Source: Phyllobacteriaceae bacterium | GTDB lineage: Bacteria > Pseudomonadota > Alphaproteobacteria > Rhizobiales > Rhizobiaceae | Direction: 5' to 3' | DNA length: 64,000 bases | Assembly: GCA_002708825.1 (NCBI GenBank) | Contig: PAPF01000039.1 | Span: 79,419-143,418, forward strand | Shown here: positions 45,775 to 54,294 of the stretch, piece by piece | Numbering within the stretch: position 1 is the first letter of the stretch | How the letters are laid out: each line of letters starts with the position of its first letter | Program-made: the position numbers and the translations under genes | The notes under the pieces: generated by a model | Seen by the model: the letters and a program-made list of their open reading frames with translations, nothing else | Database searches by the model: none | What the model was told of the DNA's origin: nothing

Positions 45775-47565
45775 ATGAGTACCGGGTGCCCCGCAGTGAC
45801 CGAACCGCATACAAATCCACCGGACTGGAGCGACAGCCTGAAAAGCCTGGGCGAACGGCTCGTCCACGCATCGGTCGGGGACCGGGCGGAAAGGGATGTT
45901 CAACTGCGCCTTTTCGCCGTTGCGCTGGCGGCGCAGCCGCTGCTTGCTTTCGTTGTCTTCTCGAGCGCCTCGGGCGCCTTTCCGATAGGGCATGTGCTTG
46001 CGATGACCGGGCTGGCGGCCGGCACGGCGCTTGCCGTCGTCTGCGCCGTCTCTGTGACCGGGCGATTCGTGTTCGCCGGTCTTGCCGGCCTGCTTGTCCT
46101 GTCGGCCCTGTGCGCCGTGTCCATGGCCGCAGCGGGCGGCTTGGCCGGCCCCCTTGCCGTCCTGGCCATCGTGCCGGCCGTTGAAGCATGGTGGGTGCGC
46201 CGGACCCGCGCGGCCGCGGCCGCCGGTCTCGCCTTTTCTGCCGGAATCATCGCCTTTCAGGCCATTCCCGGCGCCGCCGCGACGGTACCCGCGGCCGGAT
46301 GGCTGGTCCTCGCGCCGCTCCTGTGGATCGCCAGCCTTGCGGCACGGATGCATGTCATGCAATCCGCCGCGCGGGAAGCCCGTCAGGAAGCCGATGACGC
46401 GGCGACGCAGGCCGACCTTCAGCCCGTCGTCGTCCTTCATCTGGACAGGGACGGCCTGGTCGAGAGCGCATCGCCACGCGCGCGCAGCCTCATGGGACTG
46501 CATCCCGGCCTGCTGCTTGGCGACGGGCTGTTCAACCGGCTCCATGTGACCGACCGCGTTTCCTGGCTCACGGCGGTCGCGGACCTGCGCGATGGTGCCT
46601 CGATGTGCGAGGGTACGCTGCGCATCCGTCTGCCCGAACGGGAAGACTCCGATGCGCCAGCCATGCAGGCATTCCATGCCCGTTTCGTCCGCGCCGCCGG
46701 TGGCCGGACGATCGTGTTCCTGGCCGACGACACGCGCAATGAAATCCTGCGCCGCGAACTGGAATCCGTGCGCGAGAACGCCGAGAGCGGGGCGATCGCA
46801 AAGAACCGCTTCCTTGCCTCCGTCAGCCATGAACTGCGCACGCCGCTCAACGCGATCATCGGCTTTGCCGACATTCTCGACCAGGAACTGTTCGGCGGTT
46901 TCGAGGACCCGCGCCAGAAGGAATATGTCGGCCTGATCTCCAGGTCGGGTCAGCATCTCCTGTCGGTCGTCAATGCGATCCTGGATGTTTCCAAGATCGA
47001 ATCCGGATCCTATGCAATCCATGCCGAAGCCTTTGATTTCGCAGAGGCTGCGGCCATGCCGCGGTCGATCGCCGAACAGCAGGCCGGTGCAAGGAAGATC
47101 AGCATATCGACCGCGCTGGGCCCGGACCTGGGTGAACTCGTCGCGGACCGCCGCGCCGTCCAGCAGATCCTCATCAACCTGTTGTCCAATGCCGTGAAGT
47201 TCACGCCCGAGGGGGGGAAGGTGATGCTGGGAGCGCGGCGCGCCGGCGACAACTTCACCTTCTGGGTCAATGACACGGGCATCGGTATCGCGGAACAGGA
47301 CCTGAAGCGACTGGGCCAGCCATTCATGCAGATCCAGAACGACTATACCCGCAATTTCGAGGGGACGGGCCTGGGCCTGTCCCTGGTCAAGGGGCTGGTT
47401 CAGCTCCACGGAGGGACGATTGCCATCGACAGCGCCCCGGGCGAGGGCACCTGCGTTTCGGTGACGCTCCCGGTCAGCGGTGTACGCAACGCGCCGCACC
47501 GCCTGCCAGAACCCGCAAGAACGGAGGATCGGACGAACAATGCCCCGTACCGCAAGACAGCCTGA
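45775..47565 (+). CDS. PAS-type membrane histidine kinase, DivJ-like
   Basis: 596 residues from ATG 45775 (a GTG two codons earlier is possible). Residues 1-60 are soluble, about 45-190 contain five or six membrane helices, then a linker, a PAS-like segment (about 220-320), the phosphoacceptor H-box SHELRTPLNAIIGFADIL with H352, and an ATPase domain with INLLSNAVKFTPEGG, NDTGIGI and GTGLGLSLVKGL. The arrangement resembles DivJ, which phosphorylates DivK and acts on the CtrA cell-cycle circuit. The CtrA-like box upstream fits this. PleC or other related kinases remain possible. Confidence 0.75.
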   Translation: MSTGCPAVTEPHTNPPDWSDSLKSLGERLVHASVGDRAERDVQLRLFAVALAAQPLLAFVVFSSASGAFPIGHVLAMTGLAAGTALAVVCAVSVTGRFVFAGLAGLLVLSALCAVSMAAAGGLAGPLAVLAIVPAVEAWWVRRTRAAAAAGLAFSAGIIAFQAIPGAAATVPAAGWLVLAPLLWIASLAARMHVMQSAAREARQEADDAATQADLQPVVVLHLDRDGLVESASPRARSLMGLHPGLLLGDGLFNRLHVTDRVSWLTAVADLRDGASMCEGTLRIRLPEREDSDAPAMQAFHARFVRAAGGRTIVFLADDTRNEILRRELESVRENAESGAIAKNRFLASVSHELRTPLNAIIGFADILDQELFGGFEDPRQKEYVGLISRSGQHLLSVVNAILDVSKIESGSYAIHAEAFDFAEAAAMPRSIAEQQAGARKISISTALGPDLGELVADRRAVQQILINLLSNAVKFTPEGGKVMLGARRAGDNFTFWVNDTGIGIAEQDLKRLGQPFMQIQNDYTRNFEGTGLGLSLVKGLVQLHGGTIAIDSAPGEGTCVSVTLPVSGVRNAPHRLPEPARTEDRTNNAPYRKTA

Positions 47566-48376
47566 TCTCGACCCCGGTCTGGCCGACGTGATCGGTGCGG
47601 CCGCAGGGTCGCTGGGAACGCTGGTGATGCGCAACCCGCTTGTCGTGGGCGGCGCGGTGGCCTTCGCGGTCACCCTGTTCTACGTCTCTGTCAACGCGGT
47701 CTGGTACCAGCCGCGCGCCCATGGCGCACCGCTCTTTGCCACGCGCGATTTCTCCGGCTACCGGGCGCCCGCGCCGGCCGACCCGGTCTTCCAGGAGAGC
47801 CGGTCGCGGATCGTCATCCGTGACGAGGAGGCGGTGCAGCCTCAGTCCGAACGTCCCGCGGGCGATCCGGACCTGGCGCGTGTCCAGTCCGTCCTGGCCG
47901 GCCTGAAACTCTATGACGGCGCGGTCGACGGACTGAACGGGCCGAAGACACGCGAGGCGGTGATGACCTACCAGCGGATCATCGGCCTGCCACCCACAGG
48001 GGAGATTTCCGCGCAACTCCTGGCGCAACTAGATGGCCGCAGGCTGGCAGCCGTACCCGACAATGTCTCGCTGGAACCGACGGGTGCCGTGCCGGCCCCG
48101 ACGCCACGTCCGGCCGCTGTTGCAAGGGACGACGCCGACCCCGTGCCGGTGCCCGCCGTGACCGTCGCCAGGGCGCCGGCCGCGGATGAGCGGATCAGGC
48201 GCATACAGGCTGGCTTGCGCAGTTTCGGCAATGACCAGATCGTCATCGACGGGCTGACCGGCTCCAGGACACGCAGCGCCATCCTGGAATTCCAGGCCCT
48301 GTTCGGGCTGCCCGAGACAGGCGATCCCGATGACGCGGTGGTCGCCAAGATGAAGGAAATCGGCCTCATCAACTGA
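47540..48376 (+). CDS. Peptidoglycan-binding domain protein
   Basis: 278 residues from ATG 47540, overlapping the end of the kinase gene by 26 bases. One membrane helix (about residues 33-55), so most of the protein is periplasmic. Two PG_binding_1 repeats: one at about residues 112-165 with LARVQSVLAGLKLYDGAVDGLNGPKTREAVMTYQR, another at about 225-275 with IRRIQAGLRSFGND and GLTGSRTRSAILEFQALFGLPETG. A Pro/Ala linker lies between. It probably holds something to the cell wall; no catalytic domain is seen. Confidence 0.87.
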   Translation: MPRTARQPDLDPGLADVIGAAAGSLGTLVMRNPLVVGGAVAFAVTLFYVSVNAVWYQPRAHGAPLFATRDFSGYRAPAPADPVFQESRSRIVIRDEEAVQPQSERPAGDPDLARVQSVLAGLKLYDGAVDGLNGPKTREAVMTYQRIIGLPPTGEISAQLLAQLDGRRLAAVPDNVSLEPTGAVPAPTPRPAAVARDDADPVPVPAVTVARAPAADERIRRIQAGLRSFGNDQIVIDGLTGSRTRSAILEFQALFGLPETGDPDDAVVAKMKEIGLIN

Positions 48377-48432
48377 CGCCGGGTCCGGAACCGGAAGAAG
48401 AGGGACCGCGAAGCCGCGATGCGGCTGCGGTC

Positions 48433-48789
48433 ATGCCACGCATGCGCCTGACATCAGACATGTGGGTTTCTGCCCTGGTCCGCCGCCTCTTCTCCGAAGG
48501 CGGTTTCGCGGCAGTCGAACGCCGAGGTGCCACGGAAGCGGGCGCCATCTTCATCAAGCAGCGCGACCGGGACGGGCGCCAGCGCCTGTTCGCGCCCGCG
48601 CCGCAATCCGGCTATGGCAGCGACAGGCCCGTGGACCGGTTGTTCGTGGAGGTTGAACTGGAGGACGATCCGTTCGCCGCCGATGACCGGCTGGTCCGCG
48701 AGATCCGGTTCGATCCCGATGCCTGGATCGTGGAAATCGAGCCGGCACGCCAGCCGGGAGAACCCTACTTCGCGATCACGACGCCCTGA
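48433..48789 (+). CDS. DUF1491 family protein
   Basis: 118 residues (an ATG three codons later is equally possible). The pattern MRLTSDMWVSALVRRLFSEGGFAAVERRGATEAGAIFI and the C-terminal FDPDAWIVEIE are characteristic of DUF1491, small cytoplasmic alphaproteobacterial proteins of unknown function. The gene ends 14 bases inside the convergent DUF2336 gene. Confidence 0.88.
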   Translation: MPRMRLTSDMWVSALVRRLFSEGGFAAVERRGATEAGAIFIKQRDRDGRQRLFAPAPQSGYGSDRPVDRLFVEVELEDDPFAADDRLVREIRFDPDAWIVEIEPARQPGEPYFAITTP

Positions 48790-49810
48790 GGCGCGCGGGC
48801 CGGACATCGTCGTTGCGTGCCACCTCGCGGGTGTGACCGGCAAAGGGCGCGGCTTGGGATCCGGCAAGGGCGTCCTCGCGCCAGCGGGCCACGCGGTCCC
48901 GGGCCGCTTCTATGGCGGTATGGCGGTAGCGATCGAGGAACCGGGCGATGGAATGGCGGCTGGCGAAATCGCCGGGCCACAGCGCGGACGCGATCACGAA
49001 TGCCTCCTCGGCCAGCAGCGGAATCGAGCGCAGGGCCATGATCAGACCGGCCTTGCCCTCCACCTCAAGCAGCGCCGAGACCCTTGCGAAGGGCAGGTCC
49101 AGTGTATCGGCCAGGGCGGTGATGAAGAAGGCCGGATTGTCCATCAGCGCCGTGGGCTGCAACCGGGATTGCGGCGACCGGGGGGCCAGCGGCATGGTCG
49201 CCGGCAGCATTGGCCGGCCGCTGTTGGCGGCCATGGCGCCGCGCAAGGCGCCTCGAACGGTCTCGGCGGTGTGCCCGCGCAAGGGCGTATCGCCCGCGAG
49301 CGGCGGCCTGGAGCCGGTCTGCGCGGCCGGGATGTCAGCTTCCGCCACACCTTGGGCATTCGCGCCGCCGGCATGTTCTGCCTGCCGGATGAAGACGGAA
49401 AGGAGCGCGCGCAGGGGAGCCTCAAGCTCGGCGCGCTGCGCGAGCACGCGCGCATGCTCCAGCCCGTGGCGCGCAATCAGCGGCGGGATGTCGCGCGCCT
49501 GGATGATGGGCGACCTTGCCAGCAACGGGGCGCAAATGCCGGCCGGTTCATTGGCGAGCTTGAGCACCAGTTCGCGCGGCGCAAAGGCATTGGAGGCGAT
49601 CATGACCGCGGCATGCCGTTTCGCTGTCTCCGGTACACGGTCGTAAAGGGCCAGCGACAGGTCCTGGAATTGCTGGATCTCGGTCTTGGTCGGTCGCGAA
49701 AGCGAGGCGAAGGCGCTGGCCGATGCCCGGAAAAGCTGGCAGGCGCGGCTGCCGTCGCGTTGGGTCTCGAGCTTGCGAAAATCGGAACTCAGGGCATTGG
49801 CGTCGGACAT
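48776..49810 (-). CDS. DUF2336 domain-containing protein
   Basis: 344 residues from ATG 49810. Helical repeat-like protein (HEAT-type segments: KRHAAVMIASNAFAPRELVLKLANEP, ICAPLLARSPIIQARDIPPLIARHGLEHARVLAQR), with a low-complexity Pro/Ala middle (about residues 165-230) and a second helical part. DUF2336 is linked to cell-cycle and development genes in alphaproteobacteria, but no reaction is known. A CtrA-like box lies upstream of its start. Confidence 0.85.
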   Translation of the reverse strand: MSDANALSSDFRKLETQRDGSRACQLFRASASAFASLSRPTKTEIQQFQDLSLALYDRVPETAKRHAAVMIASNAFAPRELVLKLANEPAGICAPLLARSPIIQARDIPPLIARHGLEHARVLAQRAELEAPLRALLSVFIRQAEHAGGANAQGVAEADIPAAQTGSRPPLAGDTPLRGHTAETVRGALRGAMAANSGRPMLPATMPLAPRSPQSRLQPTALMDNPAFFITALADTLDLPFARVSALLEVEGKAGLIMALRSIPLLAEEAFVIASALWPGDFASRHSIARFLDRYRHTAIEAARDRVARWREDALAGSQAAPFAGHTREVARNDDVRPARLRAS

Positions 49811-49891
49811 CGGATCACGCTGTACTCGGATTGCCGGCCGCAGGTACAGGCGCGGCCGTTTCACACATCCGTGAAAATTGCACGAAATGCG

Positions 49892-49908
49892 TTAGCAAGT
49901 TGTTAACC
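49892..49908. promoter_or_regulatory. CtrA-like box between divergent genes
   Basis: TTAG (49892-49895), seven bases, TTAACC (49903-49908). It differs from TTAA-N7-TTAA by one base and sits between the DUF2336 gene (start 49810) and a small rightward gene (start 49979). Confidence 0.5.
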
Positions 49909-49978
49909 GCGCCATGGCCTCATGGGCATGTCGAGTGAGTGCCCGCGTAGTGGTTTGGTAACCGGACGGAGACGGGTT

Positions 49979-50143
49979 ATGGCAACGATCCTGAAGTTTT
50001 CGGCACGCAAGGGGACGGCAATGCGCCGCATGCGGGAGAGGCCGGCCAAGGTCATCATCTTTCCCGGTGTGCGCTACGAGCGCATGGCTGCCGTGATGGC
50101 GGCTGCAACGGCGCCCAAGCCCCGCAACGCGCCCTTGCGCTGA
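49979..50143 (+). CDS. Small hypothetical protein
   Basis: 54 residues from ATG 49979 with GGAG about 9 bases upstream. Very basic, with a central PAKVIIFPGVRYERM block. No membrane segment. I do not recognise a family; its upstream CtrA-like box and clear RBS argue for a real gene. Confidence 0.55.
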   Translation: MATILKFSARKGTAMRRMRERPAKVIIFPGVRYERMAAVMAAATAPKPRNAPLR

Positions 50144-50155
50144 ACCTGAGGCTTC

Positions 50156-50707
50156 TCACAGGCCGAAAGGCGTGCACCCGGCCTTGTCCAGCATGGCACG
50201 GGCGGCCTGTTCTCCCTCGGTATCTGGCTGGAAGAGACGCAGCACGACCATGCCGCGATCGATATCGGCCTCCACGAAAATGGATTCGGCGAAGGCGTCG
50301 GGCAGGTCCTTGCGCAATTCGATCATTTGCACCGGGTTCGCGATGGCAAGATCCAGCGCGCCGGTCGAAGAATTCCTGTCATTGAAGGAATAGATGCTCT
50401 GTCCCCGTCCGTTGACAATGGAGACCGACCAGAAGCGCACGCCCGGCGGCGCGGTGACATGGACGAGGCCGCGTTCGAGGTCGAACCGGCACGCCGCGAT
50501 GGCGAATTCCGGGTCATGAACCTCGATGACGCCGGATGCGTCGGGGCCAGCCGGTTCCACCATGGCGAAGGCATATTCCGGACCCAGCGCGGAGATACGG
50601 CTCCATGCATCGTTGCTCGCGAAATGCGGAACCAGCAGAAGGGCGGCGATATGGACGATCCCGGCACCTGCCAGCCCCAGTGCGATGGCGTGAAAGATTC
50701 TACCCAT
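50156..50707 (-). CDS. DUF1254-like membrane-anchored protein
   Basis: 183 residues: one N-terminal membrane helix (residues 5-27) and a periplasmic beta-rich domain with FAMVEPAGPD, ACRFDLERGLVHVTAPPG, FWSVSIVNGRGQSIYSFNDR. This resembles the DUF1254 half of a two-gene pair found in rhizobia; the DUF1214 partner is upstream and overlaps by 8 bases. Function unknown. Confidence 0.72.
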   Translation of the reverse strand: MGRIFHAIALGLAGAGIVHIAALLLVPHFASNDAWSRISALGPEYAFAMVEPAGPDASGVIEVHDPEFAIAACRFDLERGLVHVTAPPGVRFWSVSIVNGRGQSIYSFNDRNSSTGALDLAIANPVQMIELRKDLPDAFAESIFVEADIDRGMVVLRLFQPDTEGEQAARAMLDKAGCTPFGL

Positions 50708-51284
50708 CGCAACCCTCGTTCAGGATCTGCGGCATGGTGATCTCCCGTGCCGCCGTGCTGGCCGAGATTTCCGCGTCATAGAACGTCATGACGAGGTGGA
50801 AACCGTCGGACGCGCCGATCGGCAGCCAGTTGCCAGGTGCGGGACGGCGTGAAACGGAGATGCTTACGGTGCCGTCGCCATTGTAGATGACGTCACGCGC
50901 ATGGCGCGCCGAGGGGAGGAAAGGACCACCATGAACCGGCCTGAGGCGCTGGTCAGCCACATGGATGGTCCACAGGCGCGCCGGCGGGAGCCGGCCTTCG
51001 ATCCGGTAGCGGCATTGCGGCCGCAGCGGGGCGCCCGCGGTATCGCGGCGCGCCGAAAAGGCCACGCCTTCGCCTGCACCCAGCGGCAGTTCGGCATTCC
51101 GCGCGATGCGGGCCTTGGTATAGGGGTCGGCATCCGGCGTGCCGGCCTGGACATAGGCGGTCCAGGGTCCCACCTGGAGCGCGCCCGGCCGCCATTCCGA
51201 ATCCATCAGCGCCCAGACGCTCCAGCCGCCACCGCCGAATGCGATGGCGAGGGCGAACGCGGCCAGGACGATATTTCTGATCAT
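50700..51284 (-). CDS. DUF1214-like exported protein
   Basis: 194 residues with an N-terminal signal anchor. The GPWTAYVQAGTPDADPYTKARIARNAELPLGAGEGVAF and CRYRIEGRLPPARLWTIHVAD segments are the DUF1214 pattern. Its stop overlaps the DUF1254-like gene, and the two probably form a complex or act together in the envelope. Confidence 0.78.
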   Translation of the reverse strand: MIRNIVLAAFALAIAFGGGGWSVWALMDSEWRPGALQVGPWTAYVQAGTPDADPYTKARIARNAELPLGAGEGVAFSARRDTAGAPLRPQCRYRIEGRLPPARLWTIHVADQRLRPVHGGPFLPSARHARDVIYNGDGTVSISVSRRPAPGNWLPIGASDGFHLVMTFYDAEISASTAAREITMPQILNEGCDG

Positions 51285-51369
51285 GGAAGGCCGTTTCGAA
51301 CGCGCAGGGTGATGTTGAAGCTGGCTCCGGGTTTATCCGAGGCGGCTTGGACCTGGCAAGCGCTCCGTC

Positions 51370-53580
51370 TCAGCGCCGTGTGCCCGAGGTATCCGTCGGG
51401 TCGATCGCCGTCAACTGCGCCGACGGGGCCGGTCCGGGCAGGCCGGGAGCCTTGCGGAAGGCGTCGGCAAGCGCACGCAGCACCCGGGCACTGTCGCTGG
51501 AAAGCACCAGTGGACGCTCGGCCTGCAACGTGCCGTCCTCTCCGGCGGACGCGGTTGCGCCGTCCTCCGGCGTTTCCGGCGCTTCCGGAATCGGCCGGCC
51601 CGCACCCGGGATCGGCTGCAGTTCGATGCCCTGATGGGCATATTCCATGACCCGCTTCCACGTCATGGCCGGGAGCGAACCGCCCGTCAGCCGGTTTGTC
51701 GGTGAATAGTCGTCATTTCCCATCCACACGGCGGCGGTGAAATTGCCGGTAAAGCCCACGAACCATGCGTCGCGATAGGCTTGCGTGGTGCCGGTCTTGC
51801 CGGCGGCGGGCGTGAAGTCCAGCGCGGCGCGGCGCGCGGTGCCCCATTCGGGGATCTGCACCAGGATCGAATTCATCGATTCCACGGTCTTTTCCGAAAG
51901 GACACGCCTGGGTTCCGGCGCATCGCGCGAGTGATCGTAGAGCACGTCGCCGGAATAGGTGGTCAATTGCGTGACGCCGTGGCGTTTGCCCGCATAGCCG
52001 CCATCGGCGAGCGTCAGGTAGCCGGTCGACTGGTCGAGCACGGTCATCCCGGAAATGCCCAGCGCCATGGTCTTGTGGGTCGAGAGTTCGGATTCGACGC
52101 CCATGGCCTCGGCCAGCGCCTTCACCGTCTTCGCGCCGCCGGGAATGTCGTCGCGCAGCATGCGCACCGGAATGGTGTTGATCGACTTGACGAGCGCGGT
52201 CGTCAGAGGCACCCGCCCGGCATAGCCGCGCGAATAGTTCTTCGGCGACCAGCGGCCCCAGCTGATCGGCGCATCCGGAATCACCGTCTCGGGCGTCAGT
52301 CCCGCTTCCATGCCGGCGGCGTAGACATAGGGCTTGAAGGATGAGCCGGCCTGGCGCAGCGCGATCGTGGCCCTGTTGAACTGGCTCTGCCCGTAGTCGC
52401 GTCCGCCGACGATGGCGCGCACCGCCCCATTGTTCTCCAGCACCACCATGGCGCATTGTTCCACGCCATAGCTCTTGCCGAACTGGCGCAGATGATACTC
52501 GCAGGATTCCTCTGCCGCCTTCTGCAGGTTCAGGTCGATGGTCGTGCGGGCGATCAGCGCGTGGTTGGGAAGGCCTGATGCCAGTTCCTTGACCTGCTCG
52601 AAGGCCCAGTCGAGGAAATAATCCGGCGTCTCGCCACTGTCGCGGTCCACAGGCGTGGCCGGCCGGCGCCGCGCCGCGATGACCTGGCCCTCGGTGAAGA
52701 ACCCGCTCTGGACCAGGTTCGTCAGCACCTCGTTGGCCCGCGCACGTGCCGCCGGCAGGTTGACGTGCGGGGCATAGCGAGCGGGCGCCTTGAACAGGCC
52801 GGCAAGCATCGCCGATTCCGCCATCGACAGGTCGTTGACGTCCTTGTTGAAATAGAACTCCGCCGCCGCCGCTATGCCGAAAGTCCCGCCGCCCATGTAG
52901 GCCCGGTCGAGATAGAGCTGAAGGATTTCCTTCTTCGTCAGGTTGGCTTCCAGCCACAGGGCGAGGAAAGCCTCCTTGACCTTGCGTTCGATGGTGCGCT
53001 CGTTGGAGAGGAACAGGTTCTTGGCCAATTGCTGCGTCAGCGTGGAGCCGCCCTGGACGACCGCATTGGCGCGCGCATTCTCGAACATGGCGCGCGCCAG
53101 ACCCACCACATCGATGCCGAAATGGTCGAAGAAGCGCCGGTCCTCGGTGGCAAGAACCGCCTTGATGACGTGGTCGGGCATCTCGTCGACCGGCACCGAA
53201 TCGCGCTGCAGGATGCCGCGCTTGCCGATCTCGGTGCCGTAGCGGTCGAGGAAGGTGACGGCGTAGTCGTCCTGGGCGCGCCAGTTCTTCGTTGTCTCCT
53301 CGAAGGCCGGCATGGCCAGCGCCAGCATGACCACGGACCCGGCAGCCCCCAGCGTGAAGCCTTCCGACAGCAGTTCGAACACGCCGCGCCGCCAGCCGGT
53401 CGCGCGGAAACGGCGGAAGAAGATGGTGATGTTTTCCCAGGTCTCGGCCGCCGAGAACTGCGCTTCGTAAAGGGTCGAATCGATCCAGGCGTCGATCTCG
53501 AGCAATCGGGACGCCTTGGGACCTCTGGATTTTCGCTTCTCGAACGGGTTCTTCATGTCTTGCCGTCTGCGCGATGCCAT
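51370..53580 (-). CDS. Class A penicillin-binding protein 1A
   Basis: 736 residues from ATG 53580 (AGGG five bases upstream); the ATG at 53556 would remove 8 residues. Cytoplasmic N-terminus of about 75 residues, one membrane helix at about 76-95, then a glycosyltransferase family 51 domain with the catalytic glutamate in ATEDRRFFDHFG, GGSTLTQQLAKNLF and KEILQLYLDRAYMG, and a transpeptidase domain with SSFK (active-site serine), SIN and KTGTTQ. It polymerises and cross-links peptidoglycan. The C-terminal 60 residues are Pro/Glu/Ala rich. Confidence 0.94.
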   Translation of the reverse strand: MASRRRQDMKNPFEKRKSRGPKASRLLEIDAWIDSTLYEAQFSAAETWENITIFFRRFRATGWRRGVFELLSEGFTLGAAGSVVMLALAMPAFEETTKNWRAQDDYAVTFLDRYGTEIGKRGILQRDSVPVDEMPDHVIKAVLATEDRRFFDHFGIDVVGLARAMFENARANAVVQGGSTLTQQLAKNLFLSNERTIERKVKEAFLALWLEANLTKKEILQLYLDRAYMGGGTFGIAAAAEFYFNKDVNDLSMAESAMLAGLFKAPARYAPHVNLPAARARANEVLTNLVQSGFFTEGQVIAARRRPATPVDRDSGETPDYFLDWAFEQVKELASGLPNHALIARTTIDLNLQKAAEESCEYHLRQFGKSYGVEQCAMVVLENNGAVRAIVGGRDYGQSQFNRATIALRQAGSSFKPYVYAAGMEAGLTPETVIPDAPISWGRWSPKNYSRGYAGRVPLTTALVKSINTIPVRMLRDDIPGGAKTVKALAEAMGVESELSTHKTMALGISGMTVLDQSTGYLTLADGGYAGKRHGVTQLTTYSGDVLYDHSRDAPEPRRVLSEKTVESMNSILVQIPEWGTARRAALDFTPAAGKTGTTQAYRDAWFVGFTGNFTAAVWMGNDDYSPTNRLTGGSLPAMTWKRVMEYAHQGIELQPIPGAGRPIPEAPETPEDGATASAGEDGTLQAERPLVLSSDSARVLRALADAFRKAPGLPGPAPSAQLTAIDPTDTSGTRR

Positions 53581-53850
53581 TGGCCCTGCGCATGGTGTGA
53601 AAATGCCCCTTCACAAGCGCCGCACTCTTTCGCATTTGGCCTGCCACGGCAAGTGAAAAGCCGCACGGACACGACGTTTGCAGGCGCTTTTCCGCCGTTA
53701 GGGTTTATGCAGGTCCTTGCCGGCGGCGCATTTTTCCGCAGCCTGTTTTTCCACACCGTGACGGCGCAATGCTATGTTTCCCCTACGGTCGGACAGTTGC
53801 GCCAAGGGCGCCTGACGGTCGCTATCCCGATCCACAGACGAGGTGACGAC

Positions 53851-54294
53851 ATGGCCATGACGGTAGCGGGCGCATGGGCAATCGCGCGCGCCTGGGCCGA
53901 GGGCGTGCCCTTCGACTACGGCCTTGCCGCTGGCCTGGCGGGCGTGGAGGAAGGCCATGTGCGCGAGCTGGCCCGCAGGAAGGGCTGGGTGCTGGCGCGG
54001 CCGGGCCGCGGGGACAAGGCGCGGCTGGCGGCATTCCGCGATTGCCTGTGGCAGCGTGCAGAACGGATCTTCGCCGTCCCGGCCGATGAGCCCGTGGACA
54101 AGACGGAACTGGACCAGTTCCAGCTTCTCATGAAGATCGTGGAGCGGCTCGAGCCGGGGGAGGGGAGCGAGACAGCCGCCGTGTCCGGGAACCGGCGTGC
54201 CGCCATGGCAGCCGCGCTGGACCTGATCGACAGGCGCATCGCCACCCTTGCCGAAGGCCTGGCAAAGCAGGCGGGCGCGCCCGATGAAGACTGA
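53851..54294 (+). CDS. GTA/phage small terminase candidate
   Basis: 147 residues from ATG 53851 with GAGGTGA upstream. N-terminal helix-turn-helix-like region (about residues 18-50, GLAAGLAGVEEGHVRELARRKGWVL) followed by helical sequence. It overlaps the large terminase gene by 11 bases and sits where GTA clusters carry their small first gene. The call rests on position and size; sequence alone is not diagnostic. Confidence 0.6.
   Translation: MAMTVAGAWAIARAWAEGVPFDYGLAAGLAGVEEGHVRELARRKGWVLARPGRGDKARLAAFRDCLWQRAERIFAVPADEPVDKTELDQFQLLMKIVERLEPGEGSETAAVSGNRRAAMAAALDLIDRRIATLAEGLAKQAGAPDED

Noticed and set aside
45486..46184. 232-codon plus-strand frame before and into the kinase gene
   Set aside because: Overlaps the kinase N-terminus in another frame; its 5' half is the leader with the CtrA-like box.
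52765..53850. Upstream part of a 509-codon plus-strand frame
   Set aside because: Antisense to the PBP1A gene. Only the end from ATG 53851 is a gene (GTA small terminase candidate).
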